Source: Verrucomicrobiota bacterium
Lineage (GTDB): Bacteria; Verrucomicrobiota; Verrucomicrobiia; Limisphaerales; UBA11358
DNA: 9,430 nucleotides
NCBI GenBank assembly: GCA_026225155.1
Contig: JAMFSG010000278.1
Location: 1-9,430, forward strand
Direction of reading: 5' to 3'
Shown: positions 1 through 5,561 of the stretch, one piece after another
How positions within the stretch are numbered: the stretch's first letter is position 1
Layout of the letters: the number at the start of each line of letters is the position of its first letter
Position numbers and translations under genes: made by a program
Notes under the pieces: generated by a model
The model's input: only the letters and a program-made list of their open reading frames with translations
Databases searched by the model: none
Told to the model about the DNA's origin: nothing

Positions 1-302
1 AAAACGCATTTCTTCGGATCGCCGCCCGCCGCGCTGACGCGCTGCAATTCGCCCGCGCTGACGACATCGAAACCGCTGCCGAGTTTTGCCAGCACGCGCA
101 TGACCGAAAGATTCGAGTTCGCCTTCATCGCAAAACAGATCAAATGATCCAACGGCGCGAGCGCGACATCCAATTTTTGAAAATGATCCGTAATTGTATT
201 TTGGGAATAAACGTAAAGCGGCGTGCCAAATTTTTGGACGAGCGATTCGACCGCAACTTCTTCGCAAAATAATTTGTTACCGACGTAATGAAAATCGTGC
301 AT
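1..302 (-). CDS. lysA: Diaminopimelate decarboxylase, N-terminal part (gene runs off the left edge)
   Basis: This enzyme would remove CO2 from meso-diaminopimelate to give L-lysine, the last step of lysine synthesis, in the cytoplasm and with pyridoxal phosphate. I translated about 100 residues from the ATG at 300-302. They open MHDFHYVGNKLFCEEVAVE, then FGTPLYVYS (about 25-33), then FAMKANSN, whose Lys60 is the expected PLP-binding lysine of fold-type III decarboxylases, then GSGFDVVSAGELQR (about 75-88). These blocks match the LysA barrel start in order and spacing. The C-terminal two thirds, with the second catalytic domain, lie outside the window. The gene is separated from its upstream neighbour by a terminator and an inverted repeat, so it probably has its own promoter. 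A related carboxynorspermidine or arginine decarboxylase is less likely given the SGFDVVSAGEL block. Confidence 0.9.
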   Translation of the reverse strand, partial: MHDFHYVGNKLFCEEVAVESLVQKFGTPLYVYSQNTITDHFQKLDVALAPLDHLICFAMKANSNLSVMRVLAKLGSGFDVVSAGELQRVSAAGGDPKKCV

Positions 303-310
303 GACAGTCC

Positions 311-338
311 AGTTTAAGGTTTGACCGCAAAAACTCAA
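311..338 (-). promoter_or_regulatory. Possible sigma-70-type promoter of lysA
   Basis: On the minus strand TTGAGT (333-338) and TAAACT (311-316) are separated by 16 nt, and the start codon follows the -10 box after 8 nt. If used, the transcript would begin within a few bases of the ATG, giving an almost leaderless mRNA; no Shine-Dalgarno is visible, which fits. The boxes are partial matches only, so this is tentative. Confidence 0.3.
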
Positions 339-357
339 GGTCGGGAAAAACGTTTCG

Positions 358-442
358 AAAATCATCCTCGTCCTCATCGTCATGCTCATCCTCAAACCAT
401 TTTTCCAAAGACGAGAATGACGATGAGGACGAGGATGATTTT
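358..442. repeat. 26-bp perfect inverted repeat between lysA and the upstream gene
   Basis: Positions 358-383 and 417-442 are exact reverse complements, with a 33-nt loop. The arms are built from purine/pyrimidine-biased steps (ATCCTCGTCCTC at 364-375). The same 12-mer occurs in another hairpin at 5434-5445, so this looks like one copy of a dispersed intergenic palindrome family. It lies after the terminator of the upstream gene, so a further role in 3' end formation or mRNA stability is possible but not shown. Confidence 0.8.
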
Positions 443-443
443 G

Positions 444-478
444 AAAAACAAAAATCCCGCCGGAAAAATTCCAGCGGG
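444..478 (-). terminator. Rho-independent terminator
   Basis: Read on the minus strand, CCCGCTGGAA pairs with TTCCGGCGGG (456-465 with 469-478, one mismatch) around a 3-nt loop, and is followed at once by ATTTTTGTTTTT. It lies about 20 nt after the stop of the secreted SHOCT-like protein gene. It would therefore end the squalene synthase transcript and insulate lysA. Confidence 0.8.
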
Positions 479-498
479 CGGTTTCAAAAAAATGATTT

Positions 499-1002
499 TC
501 AGTTTCCGTTCAAAATCGCTTCGCGCTGGTTGAAATAGTCTTGCGGCGAAATCTGGCCAGACTTGTATTGCTCGTTGAGCGCCTGCAACCGCGTTTCTTT
601 GCTGCCGGAAATCGGCAAGGCGGGCGCGTTCACCGGCAGAAAGCTGGTCGTCCGCGCGGTGGATTGCGTCACGATCACCTGTTCTTTTGCCAGCATCGCG
701 CGGGCTCTGGCTTGCGCGGCATTATCATCGGCGGTAATGACGGCAACGGTCGGGGGCTGCGAAACAACGGGTTCAGTCACGACGAGCGTTTGCACCGGCG
801 CAGGTTGCGGTTTGATGACGGGCGCAGAAATAATGGGAGCCGGTGCCGGCGCTGGCGTCGGCGTGGCGGCATCTATTTGAGCCAATTGTGCCAGCACCGC
901 GGCGCGCGCCGCCGCTTGCGCGGCATTGTCGTCGGCGCGAACGCTGGCGGTAAAGACCAGCGCACAAACGCAAATCATCGCGGGAAATTTTAGACTTTGC
1001 AT
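499..1002 (-). CDS. Small secreted or periplasmic protein with Pro/Ala-rich linker and SHOCT-like C-terminus
   Basis: Function unknown. The 167-residue product begins with a signal peptide (MQSLKFPAMICVCALVFTA, likely cut after VRA at residue 23). The mature chain starts DDNAAQAAARA (24-34), and nearly the same block, DDNAAQARARA, returns at 92-102. Between them lies a linker rich in Pro, Ala and Val (about 47-88). The C-terminus (about 134-164: SKETRLQALNEQYKSGQIS, then PQDYFNQREAIL) resembles the short SHOCT-type helical hairpin, with its 'L..L...G.I...Y...R..IL' pattern; this is my reading, not a search result. The start is 9 nt beyond the stop of the squalene synthase homologue, so the two are probably co-transcribed, and a strong terminator follows. 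An envelope role is inferred only from the signal peptide. Confidence 0.75.
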   Translation of the reverse strand: MQSLKFPAMICVCALVFTASVRADDNAAQAAARAAVLAQLAQIDAATPTPAPAPAPIISAPVIKPQPAPVQTLVVTEPVVSQPPTVAVITADDNAAQARARAMLAKEQVIVTQSTARTTSFLPVNAPALPISGSKETRLQALNEQYKSGQISPQDYFNQREAILNGN

Positions 1003-1011
1003 AACAATTTC

Positions 1012-2097
1012 TTACGCCAAATCGCCGCCGGACGCAACTGCTTTTGCAGCGGAAGGGCATAATTTCCGCCATAGAAACGGGAAAGGACTGGCCAGCAGGG
1101 AAATGAAAATAATGTTCCGCACTTCGCCGCGCGAAACTTTCACGCGTTGTCGCAATTCGATGACGCTCGCCGCACGCAGTTTTTTGATCGTCCGCACGCC
1201 GATCAAAATCGGCCATGCGCAGGCGAGCCGCGCGCGGAATTGTCCGAACGGCAGCGTGTTCGTGTAACGCCAGCCGGCGCGCAGATGCGTTTCCGCCTTG
1301 TCTAGATATTCGCGGTAAAGCTTGAGAAACTTTTCCTCGTTGATTGGCAAAAGCAAAACTTCGGGAAACAATTTCGCCTCATCCAATCGTTGCGTCGGCA
1401 GATAGCAACGGCCGTTTTTCAGATCCACCGGCAGGTCGCGCAAAATGTTCACGAGCTGCAAACCTTTGCCGAAACGAATGCCATCCGCGATCAATTGTTT
1501 CTCATCCAGCCGCGCATTAGGAAACAAGTGTGCGCGGCAGATCTTCGTCCAAAATTCGCCCACGCAACCGGCGACGCGATAGGTGTAATCATCCAACTCA
1601 ACCGCTGTTTCCAGCGCGATGATTTGATTGGTGGGGCGAGCGTCCTCGCGAACCGCGTATGTCGAAGGCGGCTCGCCGGGAGTCTCGCCCCACCGACCAA
1701 ATCGCCGCAAATCCAATTCCTGCCCGCTCGTGATGGTCGTCAAAACATCGCGGATCAATTTTTGGTCGGCGGCGGAAAATTCTTTCAACACGGCCAGACT
1801 GGCCTCGACTTTTTCCAGCAGCAATTTTTCGGCGGACGAACCTTGTTGCTTCGCCAGTTCGCCGAAATTCAACGGCGCGGAACTCTGGCCGAGAATCCGT
1901 TCGCGCAATTTTTTCAGCGCATCCAACCGTTCACTCACCGGCAAAATTTCCGTGTCCGCGATCGTGTCCGTCGTGCGCGCGAGCAGATACGCGAGGCCGA
2001 TCTGCGGACGCACCGCCGCCGGCAGCACGCGCAACGTCAGATAAAACGAGCGCGACGTCGCCTTGAGCAGATCATTTAACGTGGTTATTGCCATCAA
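1012..2097 (-). CDS. Squalene/phytoene synthase family protein (likely squalene synthase) with an internal insert
   Basis: The family joins two prenyl diphosphates head to head (two FPP to squalene, or two GGPP to phytoene). The 361-residue product shows SRSFYLTLRVLP (15-26), the first Asp-rich motif DTIAD (D44, D48), the block LDDYTYRVAGCVGEFW (168-183), and the second Asp-rich motif NILRDLPVDLKNGRCYLP (217-234; D221, D225). Together these are the diphosphate/Mg-binding elements of the family. The pattern is closer to squalene synthases than to CrtB, but the product cannot be read from sequence. A hydrophobic stretch near the C-terminus (NIIFISLLASPFPFLW) could anchor the enzyme to the membrane, where hopanoid or carotenoid precursors are made. 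Residues about 132-160 form an unusual insert encoded by an inverted repeat (1621-1703). No good Shine-Dalgarno is seen; a second ATG lies one codon downstream. Confidence 0.88.
   Translation of the reverse strand: MMAITTLNDLLKATSRSFYLTLRVLPAAVRPQIGLAYLLARTTDTIADTEILPVSERLDALKKLRERILGQSSAPLNFGELAKQQGSSAEKLLLEKVEASLAVLKEFSAADQKLIRDVLTTITSGQELDLRRFGRWGETPGEPPSTYAVREDARPTNQIIALETAVELDDYTYRVAGCVGEFWTKICRAHLFPNARLDEKQLIADGIRFGKGLQLVNILRDLPVDLKNGRCYLPTQRLDEAKLFPEVLLLPINEEKFLKLYREYLDKAETHLRAGWRYTNTLPFGQFRARLACAWPILIGVRTIKKLRAASVIELRQRVKVSRGEVRNIIFISLLASPFPFLWRKLCPSAAKAVASGGDLA
1621..1703. repeat. Palindromic element inserted in frame in the squalene synthase gene
   Basis: Arms 1621-1640 and 1684-1703 match as reverse complements at 18 of 20 positions, each containing GGTGGGGCGAG or its complement. 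The enclosed 83-nt segment keeps the reading frame open on the minus strand and encodes a Gly/Pro/Arg-rich stretch (GRWGETPGEPPSTYAVRED and beyond) between the conserved QELDLRRF and the LETAVELDDYTYRVAG block, where relatives normally have only a few residues. I infer insertion of a mobile or dispersed palindrome into a surface loop. Confidence 0.7.
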
Positions 2098-2103
2098 ATC
2101 ATT

Positions 2104-2150
2104 GTCCCGAAAGGACGTTGGATATTAGCCAGATACGAAGTGTTTCGAAC
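2104..2150 (+). repeat. REP-like two-hairpin unit 1 (second hairpin degraded)
   Basis: Hairpin 1 is GTCCCGAAAGGAC (2104-2116). A linker GTTGGATATTAG follows, then a decayed hairpin 2 starting CCAGATACGAAGTG (2129 on), kept mostly by G-U type pairs. It lies just upstream of the squalene synthase start and may sit in its 5' leader. Confidence 0.65.
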
Positions 2151-2168
2151 ACGTTAAAATCGAATTGA

Positions 2169-2187
2169 GTCCTGAAAGGACGCTGGA
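2169..2187 (+). repeat. REP-like unit 2 (hairpin 1 only)
   Basis: GTCCTGAAAGGAC (2169-2181) forms a 5-bp stem with a GAA loop and is followed by the partial linker GCTGGA. It sits immediately beyond the 3' end of the transposase gene (stop at 2193-2195) and could also act as its transcript's terminal hairpin. Confidence 0.6.
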
Positions 2188-2192
2188 AGCCG

Positions 2193-2639
2193 TCACCATA
2201 AATATTTTTCATCATATTCGACGCCGTGTTTTTGAAGAAACGCCACATATTCCTCCTGAAATGTTTTCGTCCGGTGATGCTCAACTTGGTTCGCGATGTA
2301 TTCCTTGACCACGTCGCAATTTGAAACGCTCACGGTGAATGCACCGTAGCCCGGTTGCCACGCGAAATTTTTCACGCCGATGGTTTCGTGAACCCAACGC
2401 GACGAAGTTTGTTTTATGTCTTGCACAAACGTCGCCAGCGCGTGTGTCGCGCGCAAACCGACGAGCAAATGAACATGATCCGCCGTGCCGCCGACGGCTT
2501 CGGGAATTCCGTCCGCCGCGCGAACCAAACCACCAAGATATTCATGCAAACGCCCACGCCAGTCATCCGCGATGAACGGATGCCGGTCTTTCGTGCTGAA
2601 CACGATGTGAAAATGCAGGCTTAAATGCGTGGAGGGCAT
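2193..2639 (-). CDS. IS200-like / REP-associated tyrosine (HUH, Y1) transposase
   Basis: Single-strand DNA transposases of this family nick and rejoin DNA at hairpins through a covalent 5'-phosphotyrosine. The 148-residue protein, full length for the family, opens with HLSLHFHIVFSTKDRHPFI, carries the HUH metal site in ADHVHLLVG (H55, H57) and the catalytic tyrosine in VVKEYIANQ (Y114, with Q118 as probable metal ligand), and ends EYDEKYLW. All key residues are intact, so it may be active. No TnpB partner lies beside it. It is flanked on both sides by many copies of a two-hairpin palindrome, the arrangement expected for a RAYT gene that services REP elements. A solitary IS200-type insertion sequence is the alternative. 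The ATG at 2637-2639 has no visible ribosome binding site, as is common for these poorly expressed genes. Confidence 0.88.
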   Translation of the reverse strand: MPSTHLSLHFHIVFSTKDRHPFIADDWRGRLHEYLGGLVRAADGIPEAVGGTADHVHLLVGLRATHALATFVQDIKQTSSRWVHETIGVKNFAWQPGYGAFTVSVSNCDVVKEYIANQVEHHRTKTFQEEYVAFLQKHGVEYDEKYLW

Positions 2640-2662
2640 ACAAAGTTATCCGGCAAAGTTTT

Positions 2663-2706
2663 GTCGCGGAGCGACGCCGGAAATTAGCCAGACACGCAGT
2701 TTCTGG
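2663..2706 (+). repeat. REP-like two-hairpin unit 3
   Basis: Hairpin 1 GTCGCGGAGCGAC (2663-2675), linker GCCGGAAATTAG, hairpin 2 CCAGACACGCAGTTTCTGG (2688-2706). Both stems are present; the first uses a different base set from unit 2 yet still pairs. It lies upstream of the transposase start codon. Confidence 0.75.
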
Positions 2707-2726
2707 TCAACGTCACGGCAAATTTC

Positions 2727-2747
2727 GTCCTGAAGGGACGTTGGAAA
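2727..2747 (+). repeat. REP-like unit 4 (hairpin 1 plus linker)
   Basis: GTCCTGAAGGGAC (2727-2739) followed by GTTGGAAA; the second hairpin is absent. Same orientation as unit 3, 20 nt away. Confidence 0.6.
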
Positions 2748-2774
2748 TAAATTTGATTTGGCGTTCATTGTTTC

Positions 2775-2796
2775 GATTCCGCCGTCCTTTCAGGAC
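2775..2796 (-). repeat. REP-like unit 5 (reverse, hairpin 1 plus short linker)
   Basis: GTCCTTTCAGGAC (2784-2796) is the exact reverse complement of the hairpin in unit 2. The bases before it read, on the minus strand, as GGCGGAAT, matching the start of the linker of unit 3. Confidence 0.6.
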
Positions 2797-2817
2797 GGGT
2801 TTTCGTTTGCCGCGCTA

Positions 2818-2862
2818 CCAGACACTGCGTGTCTGGCTAATTTCCGGTTGTGCCTTCGGCAC
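2818..2862 (-). repeat. REP-like two-hairpin unit 6 (reverse)
   Basis: CCAGACACTGCGTGTCTGG (2818-2836) is a perfect 8-bp stem with a 3-nt loop. CTAATTTCCGG follows (the linker reversed), then GTGCCTTCGGCAC (2850-2862). This is the complete unit on the opposite strand from units 3 and 7, with a third version of hairpin 1. Confidence 0.78.
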
Positions 2863-2869
2863 GAGTTTT

Positions 2870-2913
2870 GTCGCAGAGCGACATTGGATATTAGCCAGAG
2901 ACGAAGTCTCTGG
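2870..2913 (+). repeat. REP-like two-hairpin unit 7
   Basis: Hairpin 1 GTCGCAGAGCGAC (2870-2882), linker ATTGGATATTAG, hairpin 2 CCAGAGACGAAGTCTCTGG (2895-2913; perfect 8-bp stem). Compared with unit 6, the second stem has swapped a C-G for a G-C pair, a compensating change. Units 6 and 7 form a head-to-head pair like a BIME. Confidence 0.78.
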
Positions 2914-2935
2914 AAAACAACCAAAATGAAAATGT

Positions 2936-2957
2936 ATCCTGAAAGGACATTGGATTT
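2936..2957 (+). repeat. REP-like unit 8 (hairpin 1 plus partial linker)
   Basis: ATCCTGAAAGGAC followed by ATTGGATTT; the outermost pair of hairpin 1 is lost and hairpin 2 is absent. It ends the cluster filling the gene-free stretch 2640-3080, in which I see no other gene except the short remnant at 3014-3076. Confidence 0.55.
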
Positions 2958-3013
2958 TGACGCGCCGGGAGCAGATCATTTTACGCCGTTGGCATTTTTG
3001 GACTGATCAATTT

Positions 3014-3076
3014 TTAGAATTCAATTTGCGCCGCCAGTTCGGGTTTCAACTCGCAATTCATTTCGTGCTGCGGCAT
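3014..3076 (-). pseudogene. Possible 20-codon gene remnant or mini-ORF after the lipoprotein gene
   Basis: Four nucleotides past the lipoprotein stop, an ATG opens MPQHEMNCELKPELAAQIEF and then a TAA stop at 3014-3016. Its codon use (GCG GCG, CCG, CTG) resembles the surrounding GC-richer genes rather than the AT-rich lipoprotein gene. It may be the start of an old gene cut off near the REP cluster, or a chance ORF. No family recognised. Confidence 0.25.
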
Positions 3077-3080
3077 TGCT

Positions 3081-3782
3081 TTAAGGCGGAGATTTCAGCG
3101 GAGTGCTGTTAATGTAAAAATTCGTTTTGGGCCGTTCTAATAAATAATCTCTGTAACGGTCTTTTGCGGAGACTCCATCTGTTGCCTGAAATGTTTTTAC
3201 ATCTACGCCTTCGATGGGAATGCCATCAAAATAGGCGCGGTTTTTATCTATTGCATAAGAACCGTTCAAAATTTTTACCGTGGAATAGTCACAATCAATT
3301 TTTTTAGCATCGAAATAGTAATCATTTTTATCCTTGGCCCAATCATTCAGTATCCCGATGTGAAGTATTTTGAACGAAGCAACATCAACGACTTTTAATG
3401 GCTCGCTACCACAATAAGCATCATTTTTATCCTTGCTCCATCTGTATTCGATAATTTGGAAGGTGTTCGGATCGGCTCCTTTTAGTTCCTTTCCGCCAAA
3501 GAAAACTTTCTGTTGGTCTTTCCCGTAGTCTTTTCCTAGATACGCAAAAGTATTTGGATCTGCTCCTTCGATAACATTGTTCCACAAATAAACGTAGTTC
3601 TTGTCTTTAGCATACACTCCATTAATTGGCACGAATGAGTTTTGGTCTGCTCCTTGCACTTCCGTTACGGTCCCGCCATTGCCTTCATTCCATGACACAA
3701 ATGACCATTTGCCATTCTTAATCTTATATGACTGGCAGCCAGTCAGCAGAATCAAAATTAAAACTGGAAGTATTGTTTTCAT
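3081..3782 (-). CDS. DKNYY-repeat lipoprotein
   Basis: Role unknown. The 233-residue product has a lipoprotein signal (MKTILPVLILILLTGC, lipidated Cys16), so it should sit on the outer face of a membrane. The rest consists of about five repeats with a 28-33 residue step, starting near residues 58, 87, 116, 149 and 177, plus a worn copy at 206. Each has the plan (A/S)KDKNxxYxxxxxIxGaDxxTF. This is the DKNYY-type repeat found in many bacterial surface proteins of unknown function. The gene begins 1 nt after the argH stop (TGA A ATG on the minus strand), so translation is probably coupled to argH. Its DNA is clearly richer in A+T than argH or the squalene synthase gene, suggesting a different origin. 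No metabolic link to arginine synthesis is apparent. Confidence 0.82.
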   Translation of the reverse strand: MKTILPVLILILLTGCQSYKIKNGKWSFVSWNEGNGGTVTEVQGADQNSFVPINGVYAKDKNYVYLWNNVIEGADPNTFAYLGKDYGKDQQKVFFGGKELKGADPNTFQIIEYRWSKDKNDAYCGSEPLKVVDVASFKILHIGILNDWAKDKNDYYFDAKKIDCDYSTVKILNGSYAIDKNRAYFDGIPIEGVDVKTFQATDGVSAKDRYRDYLLERPKTNFYINSTPLKSPP

Positions 3783-3783
3783 T

Positions 3784-5190
3784 TCATGAAAGCTGTTCCC
3801 GCCAGCGCGCCAGTTGTTTCGCGACTTCCTTTGTTCCCGGGGCGCCGGTCAGATTTCGCTTTGCCATCGCCGTTTTCAGATTGAACACGCCCAGCGCGTC
3901 GCGGCCAAAGGTTTTGTCCACACCTTGCAGTTCCGCGAGCGTCAGTTGGTTCAGCGGTTTGCCGGTTTTTTCCGCCAGCGCCACGACTGCGCCGACGACG
4001 TGATGCGCGGGGCGGAACGCCATACCTTTGCGCACGAGATAATCCGCAAGGTCGGTCGCCAGCAACGCCGGATCGCTCGCGGCGGCGGCGCAATTTTCGC
4101 GGTTGATCTTCGTGTTTGACAACATCGCGGCCATGAGCCGCACCGAGGCGCGCACGGTGTCGGCGGTGTCGAAGAGGCGTTCCTTGTCTTCCTGCAAATC
4201 GCGGTTGTAAGTCATCGGCAAACCTTTCAGCAGCGTGAGCAAAGAAATGAGATTCCCGAAAACGCGACCGGTCTTGCCACGCGTGAGTTCGGCGATGTCG
4301 GGATTTTTTTTCTGCGGCATGAGCGACGAGCCGGTGGTGTAAGCGTCGGCAATCTTGATGAAATTAAATTCCGTGCCGGCCCATAGAATCACGTCCTCCG
4401 CAAGCCGCGACAAATGCACGGCAAGCAGCGCGCTGGCGGCGCAAAATTCGACGGCGAAATCGCGATCGCTCACGGCATCCATGGAATTTTGTGTGAGCTG
4501 AACTTTGCCGTTCGCGTCCACGAAATCGAGCAGTTTCGCAACGAGCGCGCGGTCGAGCGGAAGCGTTGAACCGGCGATCGCGCCGCTGCCGAGCGGGCAG
4601 ATGTTCACGCGGGAATGACAATCCCAAAGACGTTCGCAATCGCGTTCGAGCATCTCGACGTAGGCAAGCAAATGGTGCGCGAGATAAACGGGTTGCGCGC
4701 GTTGCAGATGCGTGTAGCCGGGAATGATGACATCGGCATTTCTTTCGCCGAGCGTGACGAGCGCGCGTTGCAAGTTGGCGATTTCGCCGAGCAGCAAAGT
4801 AATTTCATCGCGGAGCCAGAGCCGCACATCGAGGGCAACTTGGTCGTTGCGCGAACGGGCGGTATGCAATTTTGCGCCGGCGGGAACGCGTTTCGTGAGT
4901 TCCGCTTCGATGTTCATGTGCACGTCTTCGAGTTCGGGCTTCCACGAAAATTTTCCGGCGGCGATTTCTTTGCCGATCTGATCAAGGCCGCGGATGATGG
5001 CGATCTCTTCGGCCTTCGTGAGCACGCCGATTTTTTTCAACATCGCCGCGTGCGCGAGCGAGCCGAGGATGTCGTGTTTCCACAACCGCCAGTCGAAGGA
5101 AATGGATTCGGTGAATTTGGCGACATCGGCGGCGGGTCCGCTGGCGAAGCGGCCGCTGCGGGAAACGGGAGATTTTTTGTTCGTGCTCAC
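3784..5190 (-). CDS. argH: Argininosuccinate lyase
   Basis: Splits argininosuccinate into arginine and fumarate, the last step of arginine synthesis, as a cytoplasmic tetramer. The 468-residue length is usual. Family blocks appear in order: HTARSRNDQ (109-117), PGYTHLQRAQP (157-167, with the catalytic His161), and the fumarase/lyase signature GSSLMPQKKNPD from residue 287, which holds the catalytic serine loop. The end (FNLKTAMAKRNLTGAPG) is also typical. The start is a GTG at 5188-5190; the N-terminus before the usual W-x-GRF motif is slightly extended (MSTNKKSPVSRSGRF). The DKNYY lipoprotein gene follows with 1 nt between. The 5' leader contains four tandem 8-nt units. Confidence 0.96.
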   Translation of the reverse strand: MSTNKKSPVSRSGRFASGPAADVAKFTESISFDWRLWKHDILGSLAHAAMLKKIGVLTKAEEIAIIRGLDQIGKEIAAGKFSWKPELEDVHMNIEAELTKRVPAGAKLHTARSRNDQVALDVRLWLRDEITLLLGEIANLQRALVTLGERNADVIIPGYTHLQRAQPVYLAHHLLAYVEMLERDCERLWDCHSRVNICPLGSGAIAGSTLPLDRALVAKLLDFVDANGKVQLTQNSMDAVSDRDFAVEFCAASALLAVHLSRLAEDVILWAGTEFNFIKIADAYTTGSSLMPQKKNPDIAELTRGKTGRVFGNLISLLTLLKGLPMTYNRDLQEDKERLFDTADTVRASVRLMAAMLSNTKINRENCAAAASDPALLATDLADYLVRKGMAFRPAHHVVGAVVALAEKTGKPLNQLTLAELQGVDKTFGRDALGVFNLKTAMAKRNLTGAPGTKEVAKQLARWREQLS

Positions 5191-5202
5191 GCCTGTTTTT
5201 AA

Positions 5203-5234
5203 CGCAAAGCCGCGAAGACGCCAAGCCGCAAAGA
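5203..5234. repeat. Four tandem 8-nt units upstream of argH
   Basis: CGCAAAGC, CGCGAAGA, CGCCAAGC and CGCAAAGA run without gaps from 5203 to 5234, 13 nt upstream of the argH GTG. Similar CGCAAAGA-type runs occur between genes in many bacteria. They could be a protein-binding array in the argH leader or simple slippage DNA. The rest of 5235-5416 shows no gene that I can support. Confidence 0.6.
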
Positions 5235-5416
5235 TTTTAGTAATGTCCTAATTTGCAAGACGGAGACACCGCGCGTAGCGTCAGGTGACGGAAACGGACG
5301 TGGTTGCGTAAACGCCTTGCCCATTCGTTGCGCCGCAACCCGGCGCGGACTGCGCAGCGCGCCCATCCCTACCAAATCAGGACACTGCCAGATTTTTTTA
5401 CGGATTCACACGTTTC

Positions 5417-5489
5417 AAATCCTGCTCGTTCTTATCCTCGTCCTCGGTTTTTGAATTTCGAGGACGAAGGACGAGAACCAGGAGGATTT
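5417..5489. repeat. Imperfect palindrome upstream of the zinc-ribbon gene
   Basis: Arms 5417-5446 and 5459-5489 are imperfect reverse complements around the 12-nt loop GTTTTTGAATTT. The left arm contains ATCCTCGTCCTC (5434-5445), identical to a 12-mer in the inverted repeat at 358-442, so both belong to one dispersed family. The right arm ends with AGGAGG (5480-5485), a strong Shine-Dalgarno match 7 nt before an in-frame ATG at 5493. Confidence 0.65.
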
Positions 5490-5561
5490 GCGATGTCGCA
5501 TCAAAATGTCTTGAAAGCCGCATTGCGGGTGGCGCGCAAATGTGGAATGTTTCACCAAGCC

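Noticed and set aside
321..533. 70-codon plus-strand ORF rich in Arg, Thr and Met
   Set aside because: It runs through the 26-bp inverted repeat and the terminator, so its sequence is explained by those elements.
1390..2079. 229-codon open frame on the plus strand opposite the squalene synthase gene
   Set aside because: It is an antisense shadow of a gene with intact catalytic motifs; its composition (many Arg, Gln, Phe) is typical of such shadows.
2169..2706. Complete IS200/IS605 element with defined ends
   Set aside because: Hairpins lie on both sides of the transposase, but the same hairpins occur repeatedly beyond them, so element ends cannot be set; no tnpB or target site is visible.
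2104..2957. CRISPR array
   Set aside because: The repeats differ in length and orientation, spacing is irregular, and each is a palindrome with covarying stems; there are no uniform spacers.
5304..5561. N-terminal extension of the zinc-ribbon protein back to 5304
   Set aside because: The added segment is translated repeat and GC-rich spacer DNA; the family-like protein begins at MSEFKYACPVCG. Only the 5493 start has supporting evidence.
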